A DNA stretch of 64,000 nucleotides from NCBI GenBank assembly GCA_900548115.1, contig URJL01000001.1, forward strand, positions 1 through 64,000, given 5' to 3'. The notes below the pieces were generated by a model. It made no database searches, was not told the origin of the DNA, and saw only the letters and a list, made by a program, of their open reading frames with translations. Positions 34,480-42,808 of this stretch are shown in pieces. Position 1 is the stretch's first letter, and each line of letters opens with the position of its first letter. Made by a program: the position numbers and the translations under genes. This DNA is from an uncultured Eubacteriales bacterium (GTDB taxonomy: Bacteria; Bacillota; Clostridia; Oscillospirales; CAG-382).

Positions 34480-35766
34480 GTGAAACACAAAAGAATGATC
34501 GAAAAAGCAGCCGCCTGTCTTTTATCCCTCTGCCTTGCCGCGGCGCTTTTTCTGCCGACCTTTTCCGCCGAAAACTACAACGACGAGTGGGTCGCCGATT
34601 ACGAAAACATGAAAAAGCACGTAACGCCGATCTATACCGTCCCCACACTTTTCAAAAACGACACCGCCTACTCGAACAACCGCCGCTTTCCGTTGGTGGT
34701 GCAGGGCGGGATCGATTATATCCCGATCGAAATGTTTTCGGGGATGGCAAACATATCGGTCAACGCGGGGTATTCGGTAACAAACTTTTACATCACCAAT
34801 TCCAAAGCCAAGACCTATATTTCCTTTGACGCGGAAAACGATCTTGTGACGACGCAGGAGCTTACGCCGTATAAGCTGGTCACCAAGCTTTTTTACGACA
34901 CGCGCTATGTTCCGGCAAAAGAAGTCGCCGACGTTTTAAAACTCACGGTCGAGGTATATAACGACCCCGAAAACGGCGTGTATGCGCTCCGTCTTTCCGA
35001 CGGAAAGCAAAAGCTGTCCTTCGCCGAGGTCATCAAGAATTACAGCCCGATCAAAAAAAGCGACACAGCGGAAACACCGCCCGAAAAAACGCCCGATACG
35101 GACAACACCCCCGCGGTGACGCCCGATAAAACGCCCGACGCCGAAAAAACACCCGATAAAACCAATGAGCCGCCCGATATCGGGCGGCGCACGGTTTATC
35201 TTTCGTTTGATGTGACAAGCTATCCTTACATCGGAACGATCCTGCAAACGCTTGAAAAAGAAAACCTTACGGCAGCCTTTTTTGTGTCCCCCGCCGACAT
35301 TCCGGAGCAATCCGATGCGATCCGTATGATTCTTTCGTACGATCAGCCGCTCGGGATTCTGCTCGGAAGGACCGACCCTGCGGGCGATTATGCCGCAGGC
35401 GTCGAAAATCTTTCGCTCGTCGCAAAATGCACGACGCATCTCGTGCGCTTTACGGGCGGAAGCCGAAGCACGACTCTCTCCGACGAACAGTATAAAGCGC
35501 TGATCGAAGAAAACGGGCTTCGCGTCTGGGATTACAATGTCTCGGCGACCGATTCGGCGGTCATGTACGACACCGTTTATTCTTCTCTCTATTCGCTCGC
35601 GGGCACCTACGGCACCGAGCTTGCTATCCTCCGTCTTTATCCCGGGCGCTATACGCCGCAGACTCTTTCCCGCCTTTCGACGCTGTTCGGACAGAAAAAG
35701 CAGCTCACCCCCGCCGCCCTCACGGAGTCGGCAGCCCCTGTTTATTATCGGAAAATAAAAGATTGA
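34480..35766 (+). CDS. Secreted degenerate polysaccharide deacetylase with stalk domain
   Basis: This 428-residue protein starts at GTG 34480 (CGGAGG upstream) with a signal peptide (AACLLSLCLAAALFLPTFSA). Residues about 60-185 resemble a copper-amine-oxidase-N/stalk beta domain (GGIDYIPIEMFSGMANISV, YVPAKEVADVLKL). A Thr/Pro/Lys/Asp-rich linker with TPDK repeats (about 195-230) leads to a NodB-fold domain (about 235-410). In that domain the metal-binding motif TFDDGP is SFDVTSYP and the HxxxH motif is missing, while RFTGGS and WDYNVSATDS, the later family motifs, remain. It should not deacetylate by the usual metal mechanism; it may bind glycans or serve as a sensor. It is followed 65 bp later by a WalRK-like pair. 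Confidence 0.8.
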   Translation: MKHKRMIEKAAACLLSLCLAAALFLPTFSAENYNDEWVADYENMKKHVTPIYTVPTLFKNDTAYSNNRRFPLVVQGGIDYIPIEMFSGMANISVNAGYSVTNFYITNSKAKTYISFDAENDLVTTQELTPYKLVTKLFYDTRYVPAKEVADVLKLTVEVYNDPENGVYALRLSDGKQKLSFAEVIKNYSPIKKSDTAETPPEKTPDTDNTPAVTPDKTPDAEKTPDKTNEPPDIGRRTVYLSFDVTSYPYIGTILQTLEKENLTAAFFVSPADIPEQSDAIRMILSYDQPLGILLGRTDPAGDYAAGVENLSLVAKCTTHLVRFTGGSRSTTLSDEQYKALIEENGLRVWDYNVSATDSAVMYDTVYSSLYSLAGTYGTELAILRLYPGRYTPQTLSRLSTLFGQKKQLTPAALTESAAPVYYRKIKD

Positions 35767-35831
35767 TATCCCGCTTTGCGCAAACACCGCAAGACAATGC
35801 ACAGCCGCAAAGCCGCAAAGGAGAAGAACCT

Positions 35832-36551
35832 ATGGATTCGGAAGCGAAAAAGCGGATTTTGATCGTCGAGGACGAAAAATCCATTTCGGAAATACTGGAA
35901 TATACCATCACCCGCCAGGGCTATGAGGCGGTTTGCGCTTTTGACGGCGCGACGGCGCTCGAGCTTGCGCTCGAAGGAAATTTCGATCTGATTCTGCTCG
36001 ACGTCATGCTCCCGCAGATGGACGGCTTCGAAGTCTGCCGCCGCGTGCGCGAGGTGCTGGACACGCCGATCATCATGCTGACCGCGCGCGAGGAAGAAAA
36101 CGATAAGGTTACGGGTCTGGAGCTCGGCGCGGACGATTACATGACCAAGCCCTTTAGCCACGCGGAGCTTATTTCGCGCATCAAGGCGAATATCCGCCGC
36201 TATCACGGCGAGACGCGCGCCCACGTTTCCTCGGACGAAAAAAGCGATCCGAACGTTCTTCGCATCGGCGCGCTGTCGATCGACACACAGCGCTACAGCG
36301 TAAAGAAAAACGGCGCGGAAATCGCGCTTTCGAAAAAGGAATACGACCTTTTGGAGTTTTTTGCGAAAAACCGCGGAAAGGTCTTTCAGCGTGAGGAAAT
36401 CATGGAAAAGGTTTGGGGCTACGACGGCTTTTACGGCGATCTGCGCACCGTCGACGTGACGCTGAGCCGCATCCGCAAAAAGATCGAGGACAACCCCGCA
36501 GAGCCGGCTTATATTCAGAACAAGCGCGGCGTCGGCTATTTTATGCCGTAA
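35832..36551 (+). CDS. OmpR/PhoB-family response regulator, WalR-like
   Basis: This 239-residue protein has a receiver domain at residues 8-122 (acidic pocket EDE, phosphoacceptor D57 in LILLDVMLPQMDG, TKPF lysine) and a winged-helix DNA-binding domain at about 140-238 (LSKKEYDLLEFFAKNRGKVF, RTVDVTLSRIRKKIED, IQNKRGVGYFM). Sequence style is that of WalR/PhoP regulators controlling cell-wall or phosphate genes. AAAGGAG precedes ATG 35832. It lies 18 bp before the kinase gene. Confidence 0.93.
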   Translation: MDSEAKKRILIVEDEKSISEILEYTITRQGYEAVCAFDGATALELALEGNFDLILLDVMLPQMDGFEVCRRVREVLDTPIIMLTAREEENDKVTGLELGADDYMTKPFSHAELISRIKANIRRYHGETRAHVSSDEKSDPNVLRIGALSIDTQRYSVKKNGAEIALSKKEYDLLEFFAKNRGKVFQREEIMEKVWGYDGFYGDLRTVDVTLSRIRKKIEDNPAEPAYIQNKRGVGYFMP

Positions 36552-36569
36552 AGCGGGAAGGAAAAGGAT

Positions 36570-38375
36570 ATGTTCAGAAGTCTTAACGTAAAGCTGGTCC
36601 TTACCTTCATCGTGATCATCGTCTCGGTCATGTCGGTGGTGGGCGTTTTTCTTCTCAACAACGTCAACACCTTTTATGCCGACGACTTTTTAAAGCAGAT
36701 GAACGAGGGCTTTTCCGACCGCGTGGTGAGCCGCCTTGCCGACTGCTTCGGGCAGGAGGACAGCGCCTCGGCACAGCGGGATATCCTGATCGCCTATTCG
36801 GGCAATTTCAGCTTTGACAACTACCGTAATTTTTACATCTTGGACATGGACGGCAACATTCTCGAAAGCTCCGCCGCCGATACGGTCAAGCTTCCGAAGA
36901 CCCACAATCTTCTTTGCGCCATGAACCGCAAAAACGGCGAAAACAACGTGTCGGGCACGGGCTTTTTCGACTATGCTTACTACATTTCATCGGAAAACGG
37001 CGAGGGGATCGTTTACATATACGACGATCTCACCCGCATGAAATCGCTTATGTGGGTGCTGTTTGCCATCATTTTGCAGGCGCTGTTCATCGGGCTTGCC
37101 ATCGCGCTGTTTTTGTGCTTTTTCTTAACGCGCGCCATCACCTCACCGATTCAGAAGCTGACGGCGGGCGCCAAGACCATCGCCTCGGGCGAATACGATT
37201 ACCGCATCGACAACCCGTCGCACGACGAGATCGGCGAGCTTACGCAAAACTTCAACAAAATGGCGGGCAAGATCGAGAGCACCGTCGCGCAGGTCTCGGG
37301 CGAGCGCGAAAAGCTGACGCTGATTTTCGGGCGGCTTAAAGACGGCGTTGCGGCGTTTGACGAAAACGGCGTCATGCTGCACATCAATCCGTCGGCGTAC
37401 CGTCTGCTCGGGCTTTCCGACGAACCGGATCTTTCCTTCGACCGCTTTACCGAAAAGCTGGGCATGCCCGAGATCACCGCGTCGATACTCGGTTCGAGCG
37501 CCGTTATCAACATCGCGCAGTATACCCTTCGCCGTCCGAACGCCGAAAACCGCATTCTGGACGTGAGTTTTAACGTTTTCCCCTACGACAAGGACAAAAA
37601 CGGCTATCTGGTCGTGCTTCAGGACATTACCGAACGGGCGCTTCTCGAAAAGAGCCGTCAGGAATTCATCGCCAACGTATCGCATGAGCTGCGCACGCCG
37701 CTGACCAGTATCAAGGGCGCGACCGAGATCGTCTTGGAGGACGAGGAAATGCCCGAGGAAATGCGCAAGCGTTTTCTCTCGATCGTTATGAACGAAAGCG
37801 ACCGTATGACCCGCATCGTAAAAGACCTTTTGGTGCTTTCGCGTCTTGAAAACCGCCGTATGTCGTGGAAGCTTTCGCGTTTTCGCATTTACGATATGCT
37901 CGAAACGGTCTGCGAGGCACTGCAAAGCGAGGCGGCGGAGCACAGCCATACACTCGCTTTTCATGCCGATCCCGAAAAGACCGATATCATCGCCGCCGAC
38001 AAGGAGCGCCTTGAACAGGTCGCTACGAACTTGATCGGAAATTCCATCAAATATACGCCGAACGGCGGCAAAATCGATGTTTTTCTCTCCCCGACCGACG
38101 AGACCGACGGAACGCGGAAATATGCCTATAAGATCGAGGTGCGCGACAACGGCATCGGCATTCCCGAGGAGAACATCCCGCATCTGTTCGAGCGTTTTTA
38201 CCGCGTGGACAAAGCGCGCAACTCGGACGTCGGCGGAACGGGACTGGGGCTTTCGATCGCCAAGGAGATCGTCGACGCGCATCACGGCAAGATCTGTGTG
38301 ACCAGCGGCAAGGGCAAGGGAACGACCGTAACGGTTCTTTTGCCGCGCGAGACCGCCGTCTGCGAAGAGGATTAA
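36570..38375 (+). CDS. Sensor histidine kinase, WalK/PhoR-like
   Basis: This 601-residue membrane kinase has TM1 near residues 8-30, an extracytoplasmic domain of about 125 residues, and TM2 near 158-188. A HAMP domain follows (TRAITSPIQKLTAGAKTIAS), then a PAS domain (about 245-355, GVAAFDENGVMLHINPSAYR). The HisKA domain has the phosphoacceptor H372 in NVSHELRTPLTSIKGATEI, and the HATPase domain has the N box ATNLIGNSIKYTPNGG, G1 VRDNGIGIPEENI and G2 GGTGLGLSIAKEI. The domain order TM-sensor-TM-HAMP-PAS-kinase matches WalK/PhoR. Partner is the regulator just upstream; the secreted deacetylase-like protein may modulate its sensor domain (inference). Confidence 0.93.
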   Translation: MFRSLNVKLVLTFIVIIVSVMSVVGVFLLNNVNTFYADDFLKQMNEGFSDRVVSRLADCFGQEDSASAQRDILIAYSGNFSFDNYRNFYILDMDGNILESSAADTVKLPKTHNLLCAMNRKNGENNVSGTGFFDYAYYISSENGEGIVYIYDDLTRMKSLMWVLFAIILQALFIGLAIALFLCFFLTRAITSPIQKLTAGAKTIASGEYDYRIDNPSHDEIGELTQNFNKMAGKIESTVAQVSGEREKLTLIFGRLKDGVAAFDENGVMLHINPSAYRLLGLSDEPDLSFDRFTEKLGMPEITASILGSSAVINIAQYTLRRPNAENRILDVSFNVFPYDKDKNGYLVVLQDITERALLEKSRQEFIANVSHELRTPLTSIKGATEIVLEDEEMPEEMRKRFLSIVMNESDRMTRIVKDLLVLSRLENRRMSWKLSRFRIYDMLETVCEALQSEAAEHSHTLAFHADPEKTDIIAADKERLEQVATNLIGNSIKYTPNGGKIDVFLSPTDETDGTRKYAYKIEVRDNGIGIPEENIPHLFERFYRVDKARNSDVGGTGLGLSIAKEIVDAHHGKICVTSGKGKGTTVTVLLPRETAVCEED

Positions 38376-38426
38376 GGTGCGGCGGACGGTTTACACTTTC
38401 GAAATAAAACTTGCGCCATCCGTGCG

Positions 38427-38450
38427 CTTTTGCCCGCATACGGGCAAAAG
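38427..38450. terminator. Perfect hairpin between the kinase gene and the dnaC promoter
   Basis: CTTTTGCCCG (38427-38436) pairs perfectly with CGGGCAAAAG (38441-38450) around CATA. No T-run follows before the -35 of the next promoter begins at 38453, so it could be a terminator of low efficiency or an operator. Confidence 0.45.
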
Positions 38451-38452
38451 CA

Positions 38453-38481
38453 TTGACACGGGCTTTGCGCTGTAGTACAAT
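38453..38481 (+). promoter_or_regulatory. Sigma-A promoter of the dnaC-like gene
   Basis: TTGACA (38453-38458) and TACAAT (38476-38481) are 17 bp apart, 15 bp before the GTG start, so the leader is very short. Confidence 0.7.
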
Positions 38482-38495
38482 GTGGAAAGGGTAAG

Positions 38496-39479
38496 GTGAG
38501 AAATATTTCTTACTCGATTGAAGTTCAAAAAAGGGTAAAAGAAGCCTTTGACGAAAAGCGCAAACGCGCCTTTGACGAAGCGGAGACCCGCAAAGCGGAG
38601 GTTTATATCTCGGTGCCGGGAATCCGAAAGATTGACGAGGCGCTGTCGCAAACGGGGCTGAAGGTCTATTCCGAAGCGCTCAGGAAAAACGCGCAGACGC
38701 CGCTGGAGGCGCGCATCGCGCGGCTTCGCGAGGAAAACCGCGAGCTGCAGAGTGCGCGCGCCGAAATCTTGCGCGAGGCGGGCTTTCCGCCCGATTACAC
38801 GAAGCCGCGCTTTGAATGTGAAAAATGCAAGGACACGGGCTATGTAGGTCTTGCGCCCTGCTCCTGCCGTCTTGCGGCGCTGCGGCGCGAATCCTACAAA
38901 AGCTCGGGACTGGGCGCGATTCTGACCGACCAGTCGTTTGACAATTTTTCGCTTGCGCTGTACCCCGAAAAGGACCGCGCCATGATGCGCTTTATCCTGT
39001 CGGAGGCAAAGAGCTTTGCCGAGCATTTCGGAGACGAAAACCGTGTGCGGAATATGCTGTTCTTCGGCGGAACGGGACTGGGAAAGACCCATCTTTCGAC
39101 CGCAATTGCCAAAACCGTCATCGACCGCGGTTACGACGTCGTGTACGATTCCGCGCTGAATCTTATGCACGCCTTCGAAAAAGAGCGCTTTTCCAAAGTC
39201 GAAGCGCCCTCCACCGACCGCTATTTCGAATGCGATCTTCTGATCATCGACGATCTGGGCGCGGAATTTATGAGCTCCTTTACGCACTCCACCCTTTACA
39301 ATCTTCTCAACACCCGCGTTTACGGAGGCAAGGGCATGCTGATCAGCACCAATCTTTCGAGCGCGGCAGAGCTTCAAAAGACCTATGACGAGCGGATCGT
39401 TTCGCGTCTTGTGGGCGAATTCAAGTCCTACTGCTTTGTCGGAGAGGACATTCGGTTAAAGACGCGGCGCGGATCGTAA
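38496..39479 (+). CDS. DnaC/DnaI-like ATPase (helicase loader type)
   Basis: This 327-residue AAA+ protein starts at GTG 38496 with GGAAAGGGTAAG upstream. A helical N-terminal region and a zinc-finger-like cluster (CEKCKDTGYVGLAPCSC) precede the ATPase domain: Walker A FFGGTGLGKTHLSTAIAK, Walker B DLLIIDDLGAEF, sensor STNLSSAAELQKTYDERIVS. The zinc motif plus ATPase arrangement is that of chromosomal DnaC/DnaI-like loaders in Firmicutes, rather than IS21 helper proteins (which lack the zinc cluster and sit beside a transposase, absent here). It likely loads the replicative helicase. Confidence 0.85.
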   Translation: MRNISYSIEVQKRVKEAFDEKRKRAFDEAETRKAEVYISVPGIRKIDEALSQTGLKVYSEALRKNAQTPLEARIARLREENRELQSARAEILREAGFPPDYTKPRFECEKCKDTGYVGLAPCSCRLAALRRESYKSSGLGAILTDQSFDNFSLALYPEKDRAMMRFILSEAKSFAEHFGDENRVRNMLFFGGTGLGKTHLSTAIAKTVIDRGYDVVYDSALNLMHAFEKERFSKVEAPSTDRYFECDLLIIDDLGAEFMSSFTHSTLYNLLNTRVYGGKGMLISTNLSSAAELQKTYDERIVSRLVGEFKSYCFVGEDIRLKTRRGS

Positions 39480-39528
39480 ATTTCTCACCGAATTTACACT
39501 TTCATTTTTACGCTAAGGAGAAAACAAC

Positions 39529-40575
39529 ATGAAAATGTCCTTTCGCTGGTACGGGGAAAACGACCCCGTGACCCTCCGCGACATTTCCCAGATTCCCGCC
39601 ATGCGAAGCGTGGTTTCGGCGGTCTATTCGGTGCCGGTCGGCGAGGTTTGGGAACCGTCCGAGATCGAAAAGATCAAGAGCGCCTGCGAAGCGCACGGTC
39701 TTATTTTCGACATCGTCGAAAGCGTTCCCGTCCATGAGGATATCAAGCTCGGAAAACCGTCGCGCGATCATTACATCGACGTATACAAGCAAAACATCCG
39801 CAATCTTGCCGCCGCGGGCGTCAAGGTGATCTGCTACAACTTCATGCCGGTGTTCGACTGGCTCCGCTCGGATCTTTCGCACGTCAACGCCGACGGCTCG
39901 ACCTCGCTCGTTTACCGCGATAAAACGGTCCTCGGAATGGATCCCCGCAAGGGCGACCTTTCGCTCCCCGGCTGGGATTCGAGTTATACCAAAGAAGGAC
40001 TCGGCGCACTGCTTACCGAATATAAGGCAGTCGACGAAGAAAAGTTGTGGGAAAATCTTTCGTATTTTCTTCACGGTATCCTTCCCACCTGCGAGGAATG
40101 CGACGTCAAAATGGCGATCCACCCCGACGATCCGCCGTGGGGCATCTTCGGGCTTCCCCGCATTATTACCGACGAGAAGAACCTCGACCGTTTTCTTTCG
40201 CTGTACGATTCGCCGTACAACGGACTTACCTTCTGCACGGGTTCGCTCGGCGTAAATCCGAAAAACGATATCCCCGCCATGGTGCGCAAATATTCCGCCA
40301 TGGATCGCATCCCCTTTATGCACATCCGCAACATAAGGCGCGTCGGCGAGCGCGATTTCGACGAGACGGCGCACAAGACCGAATACGGCTCGCTCGATAT
40401 TTACGCCATTGTCAAAGCGCTGGTCGAGACCGGCTTTGACGGCTATATCCGTCCCGACCACGGACGCATGATCTGGGGCGAAACGGGAAGACCCGGTTAC
40501 GGTCTTTATGACCGTGCGCTCGGCGCGGTCTATATCAACGGTCTTTGGGAAGCCATCGAAAAGGACAGAGCATAA
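39529..40575 (+). CDS. uxuA: Mannonate dehydratase
   Basis: This 348-residue TIM-barrel enzyme dehydrates D-mannonate to 2-keto-3-deoxygluconate in the glucuronate pathway. [89 protein letters not shown] and [11 protein letters not shown] are the family blocks, including metal-binding His/Cys/Asp residues. AAGGAG precedes the start. Other uronate genes (uxaC, uxuB, kdgK) are not in the window, so it is separated from its pathway partners. Confidence 0.95.
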   Translation: MKMSFRWYGENDPVTLRDISQIPAMRSVVSAVYSVPVGEVWEPSEIEKIKSACEAHGLIFDIVESVPVHEDIKLGKPSRDHYIDVYKQNIRNLAAAGVKVICYNFMPVFDWLRSDLSHVNADGSTSLVYRDKTVLGMDPRKGDLSLPGWDSSYTKEGLGALLTEYKAVDEEKLWENLSYFLHGILPTCEECDVKMAIHPDDPPWGIFGLPRIITDEKNLDRFLSLYDSPYNGLTFCTGSLGVNPKNDIPAMVRKYSAMDRIPFMHIRNIRRVGERDFDETAHKTEYGSLDIYAIVKALVETGFDGYIRPDHGRMIWGETGRPGYGLYDRALGAVYINGLWEAIEKDRA

Positions 40576-40578
40576 AGC

Positions 40579-40935
40579 ATGACCGAAACAAAACGCTTTT
40601 CCAAAAACGACAGCGGATTTGTCTGTCAAAACTGCGGTTTTGCGGTTTTGCCGCTCGGCAAGACCAGCCGCAACCATTGCCCCCGCTGTCTTTGCTCGCT
40701 TCATGTCGACATAAATCCCGGCGACCGCGCGTCGGACTGCGGCGGACTGTTGATCCCCGTTTCCGCACGTCCCGACCCGAAAAAAGGCTATGTTATCACG
40801 TGCCGCTGTCAAAAATGCGGCGCGCTGCGCAACAATCGCGCCGCACTGAAAAACGGCGCACACGACACACTGCCCGACGATCAGTATGACGATGAGAATT
40901 TTCTCATTCGGCTGACGGTGGCACGCGACGGATAA
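40579..40935 (+). CDS. RNHCP-domain zinc-ribbon protein
   Basis: This 118-residue protein has two CxxC pairs (CQNC, CPRCLC) in the stretch FVCQNCGFAVLPLGKTSRNH and the following RNHCPRC motif that names the RNHCP domain, then a third pair CRCQKCGALRNNRAAL. Function of the family is unknown; the zinc ribbon suggests nucleic-acid or protein binding. The gene starts 3 bp after uxuA and ends at a strong terminator, so it is the last gene of the dnaC-uxuA unit. Confidence 0.88.
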   Translation: MTETKRFSKNDSGFVCQNCGFAVLPLGKTSRNHCPRCLCSLHVDINPGDRASDCGGLLIPVSARPDPKKGYVITCRCQKCGALRNNRAALKNGAHDTLPDDQYDDENFLIRLTVARDG

Positions 40936-40936
40936 T

Positions 40937-40982
40937 AAAAAAACTCGGCAAGTCCTCCCGTTTCGGCTTGCCGAGTTTTTTT
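40937..40982. terminator. Strong terminator after the RNHCP gene
   Basis: A-rich left arm ending ACTCGGCAAG (40937-40952) pairs perfectly with CTTGCCGAGT and seven T (40967-40982); 14-nt loop. Works in both directions in principle. Confidence 0.9.
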
Positions 40983-41043
40983 GCCGTTTTTCGATTTCCG
41001 AAAATACTTTTTCCCCGCCGCCGCGAAAAAACGCTTCGCACGA

Positions 41044-41072
41044 TTGACAAAATCCGACTTTTTTTGTATAAT
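41044..41072 (+). promoter_or_regulatory. Consensus promoter of the exonuclease-lipid kinase genes
   Basis: TTGACA (41044-41049), 17 bp, TATAAT (41067-41072), perfect consensus; start codon 25 bp downstream. Confidence 0.8.
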
Positions 41073-41096
41073 AGAAAAGATAGGGGGCGATCGGGC

Positions 41097-41675
41097 TTGA
41101 TAAAGCGCTATGTGGCGTTCGATGTCGAAACGCCGAACCACGAAAACAACCGCATGTGCGCTTTGGGCGTTACGGTCGTCGACAACGGGGAAATCGTGCG
41201 GCGTTTTTCGACGCTCATCGACCCCGGTACGTATTTTGATCCCTTCAACATGCAGCTTTGCGGGATACGCCCGCAGGATACGGCACGTGCGCCGGGCTTT
41301 TCCGAGCTTTGGGAAAAGATCGGTCCGCTGTTCTGCGGCGGTGCGACCCTGGCGGCGCACAACGCGCCCTTTGACATGGCGGTGCTTGCCAAATGCCTTT
41401 CCGCTTACCGTATCCCCTGCCCCCGTGTGCTTCCGTATGTCTGCACCTGCCGCCTTGCGCGAAAGGCATTTCCGGATTTTCCGAATCATAAGCTGGATAC
41501 GGTCTGCCGCATGCTTTCGATCGATCTTGATCATCACAAGGCGGGAAGCGACAGTTACGCCTGTGCGGAGATTTTGTGCGCCCTTTTAAGGCGCGGAATG
41601 CCGATCGAAGAGCACATTCGCGAATACGATCTTTTGGACATGCGAACACGCACGGCGCGCAATTCAAAATTCTGA
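41097..41675 (+). CDS. DEDD 3'-5' exonuclease, DnaQ/epsilon-like
   Basis: This 192-residue protein starts at TTG 41097 with AGGGGG upstream. Exonuclease motif I is YVAFDVETPNHENNRMCALG (DxE), motif II is TLAAHNAPFDMAVLAKCL, and motif III is HKAGSDSYACAEILCALL with the final HxxxxD. It is a stand-alone RNase T/epsilon-type nuclease; DNA proofreading or RNA trimming cannot be decided. 14 bp precede the next gene, so co-transcription is likely. Confidence 0.9.
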   Translation: MIKRYVAFDVETPNHENNRMCALGVTVVDNGEIVRRFSTLIDPGTYFDPFNMQLCGIRPQDTARAPGFSELWEKIGPLFCGGATLAAHNAPFDMAVLAKCLSAYRIPCPRVLPYVCTCRLARKAFPDFPNHKLDTVCRMLSIDLDHHKAGSDSYACAEILCALLRRGMPIEEHIREYDLLDMRTRTARNSKF

Positions 41676-41689
41676 AAGGAATTCGAAAA

Positions 41690-42586
41690 ATGGAACAGTA
41701 TGTTGTTTTATTCAATCCGTATGCCGGAAACGGAAACGGCGAAGCCGAAGCAAAGCATCTTTCGACGCTCTTTCCCGACGCCGCGCTCCGCTTTGTCCGC
41801 ATGACCGACATTGACGATTACAAAGACGTGTTTTCCTCCCTTGCCGACGGAGAAAAGATCATTCTCTGCGGCGGCGACGGAACCCTGAACCGCTTTATCA
41901 ACGACACCGAATCTCTCATACTTCCGTCGGATATTCTGTATTACGGCGTGGGCAGCGGAAACGATTTTCTGCACGACCTCGGAAAGAAAAAAGGCGCCGC
42001 GCCTTTTTGCATTGACGATTACATAAAGGATCTTCCGATCGTCACGGTCAAGGGCAAAAATTACCGTTTCTTAAACGGGATCGGCTACGGCATCGACGGC
42101 TATTGCTGCGAAGAGGGCGACCGTCTGCGCGCCGTGACCGAAAAGCCGATCAATTATACCAAAATCGCCATCAAAGGACTTTTGTGGAAATATCATCCGA
42201 CCGGCGCGCGCGTCACGGTGGACGGTGTGACCAAGGAATATAAAAAGGTCTGGCTTGCCCCCTGCATGAACGGTCAGTTCTACGGCGGCGGCATGATGCC
42301 GACTCCCGGTCAGAATCGTCTGAGCACCGACCGCTCCCTTTCGGTTCTTGTCATGTACGGCACGGGAAAGCTGCGCAGCCTTATGATCTTCCCGTCGATC
42401 TTCAAAGGCGAGCATATTAAATATACCCGTTTTGTCGAGGTTCGCTCGGGACACGCGGTTGAGGTGGAATTTGACCGTCCCGTGGCGCTTCAGGTCGACG
42501 GTGAAACGATCCTCGGTGTAAGCGGTTATCGCGCCGCCCCCGCCGGAAGCGTTCTTTCCGAAAAAAAGAGCGCCGTCGTTTCGTAA
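41690..42586 (+). CDS. Diacylglycerol/lipid kinase family protein
   Basis: This 298-residue DAGK-family kinase phosphorylates a lipid such as diacylglycerol using ATP. VLFNPYAGNGNGEAEAKHL is the nucleotide-binding start, IILCGGDGTLNRFIND the GGDGTLN signature, YYGVGSGNDFLHDLG the third block. AAAGGAA precedes ATG 41690. The terminator at 42631 closes this short operon. The substrate could be another lipid or sphingoid base. Confidence 0.9.
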   Translation: MEQYVVLFNPYAGNGNGEAEAKHLSTLFPDAALRFVRMTDIDDYKDVFSSLADGEKIILCGGDGTLNRFINDTESLILPSDILYYGVGSGNDFLHDLGKKKGAAPFCIDDYIKDLPIVTVKGKNYRFLNGIGYGIDGYCCEEGDRLRAVTEKPINYTKIAIKGLLWKYHPTGARVTVDGVTKEYKKVWLAPCMNGQFYGGGMMPTPGQNRLSTDRSLSVLVMYGTGKLRSLMIFPSIFKGEHIKYTRFVEVRSGHAVEVEFDRPVALQVDGETILGVSGYRAAPAGSVLSEKKSAVVS

Positions 42587-42630
42587 ATCGACCCGTGTGC
42601 AAAAATTTCTTCCGAACAAATAAACATCCC

Positions 42631-42660
42631 GTGCCGAGAGAAAGCTCTCGGCACTTTTTT
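42631..42660 (+). terminator. Perfect rho-independent terminator
   Basis: GTGCCGAGAG (42631-42640) pairs with CTCTCGGCAC (42645-42654) around AAAG, followed by TTTTTT. Confidence 0.92.
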
Positions 42661-42808
42661 CTTAACCGTTTCGGAAAAATGACCGTTATATTCCTTTTTT
42701 CGGACGAAAAATTCATATTTTTTTGCTATACTGGTAAATGGAAAAGTTTTCCGATTTTTCAGAAAAAACACGAACCGTAATAAAAAGCTTTGAACGAAAG
42801 GAGTCACC

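Noticed and set aside
38496..39479. IS21-type IstB transposition helper
   Set aside because: The ATPase resembles IstB/DnaC, but the zinc cluster at its centre, the lack of an adjacent transposase and the absence of terminal repeats point to a chromosomal helicase loader.
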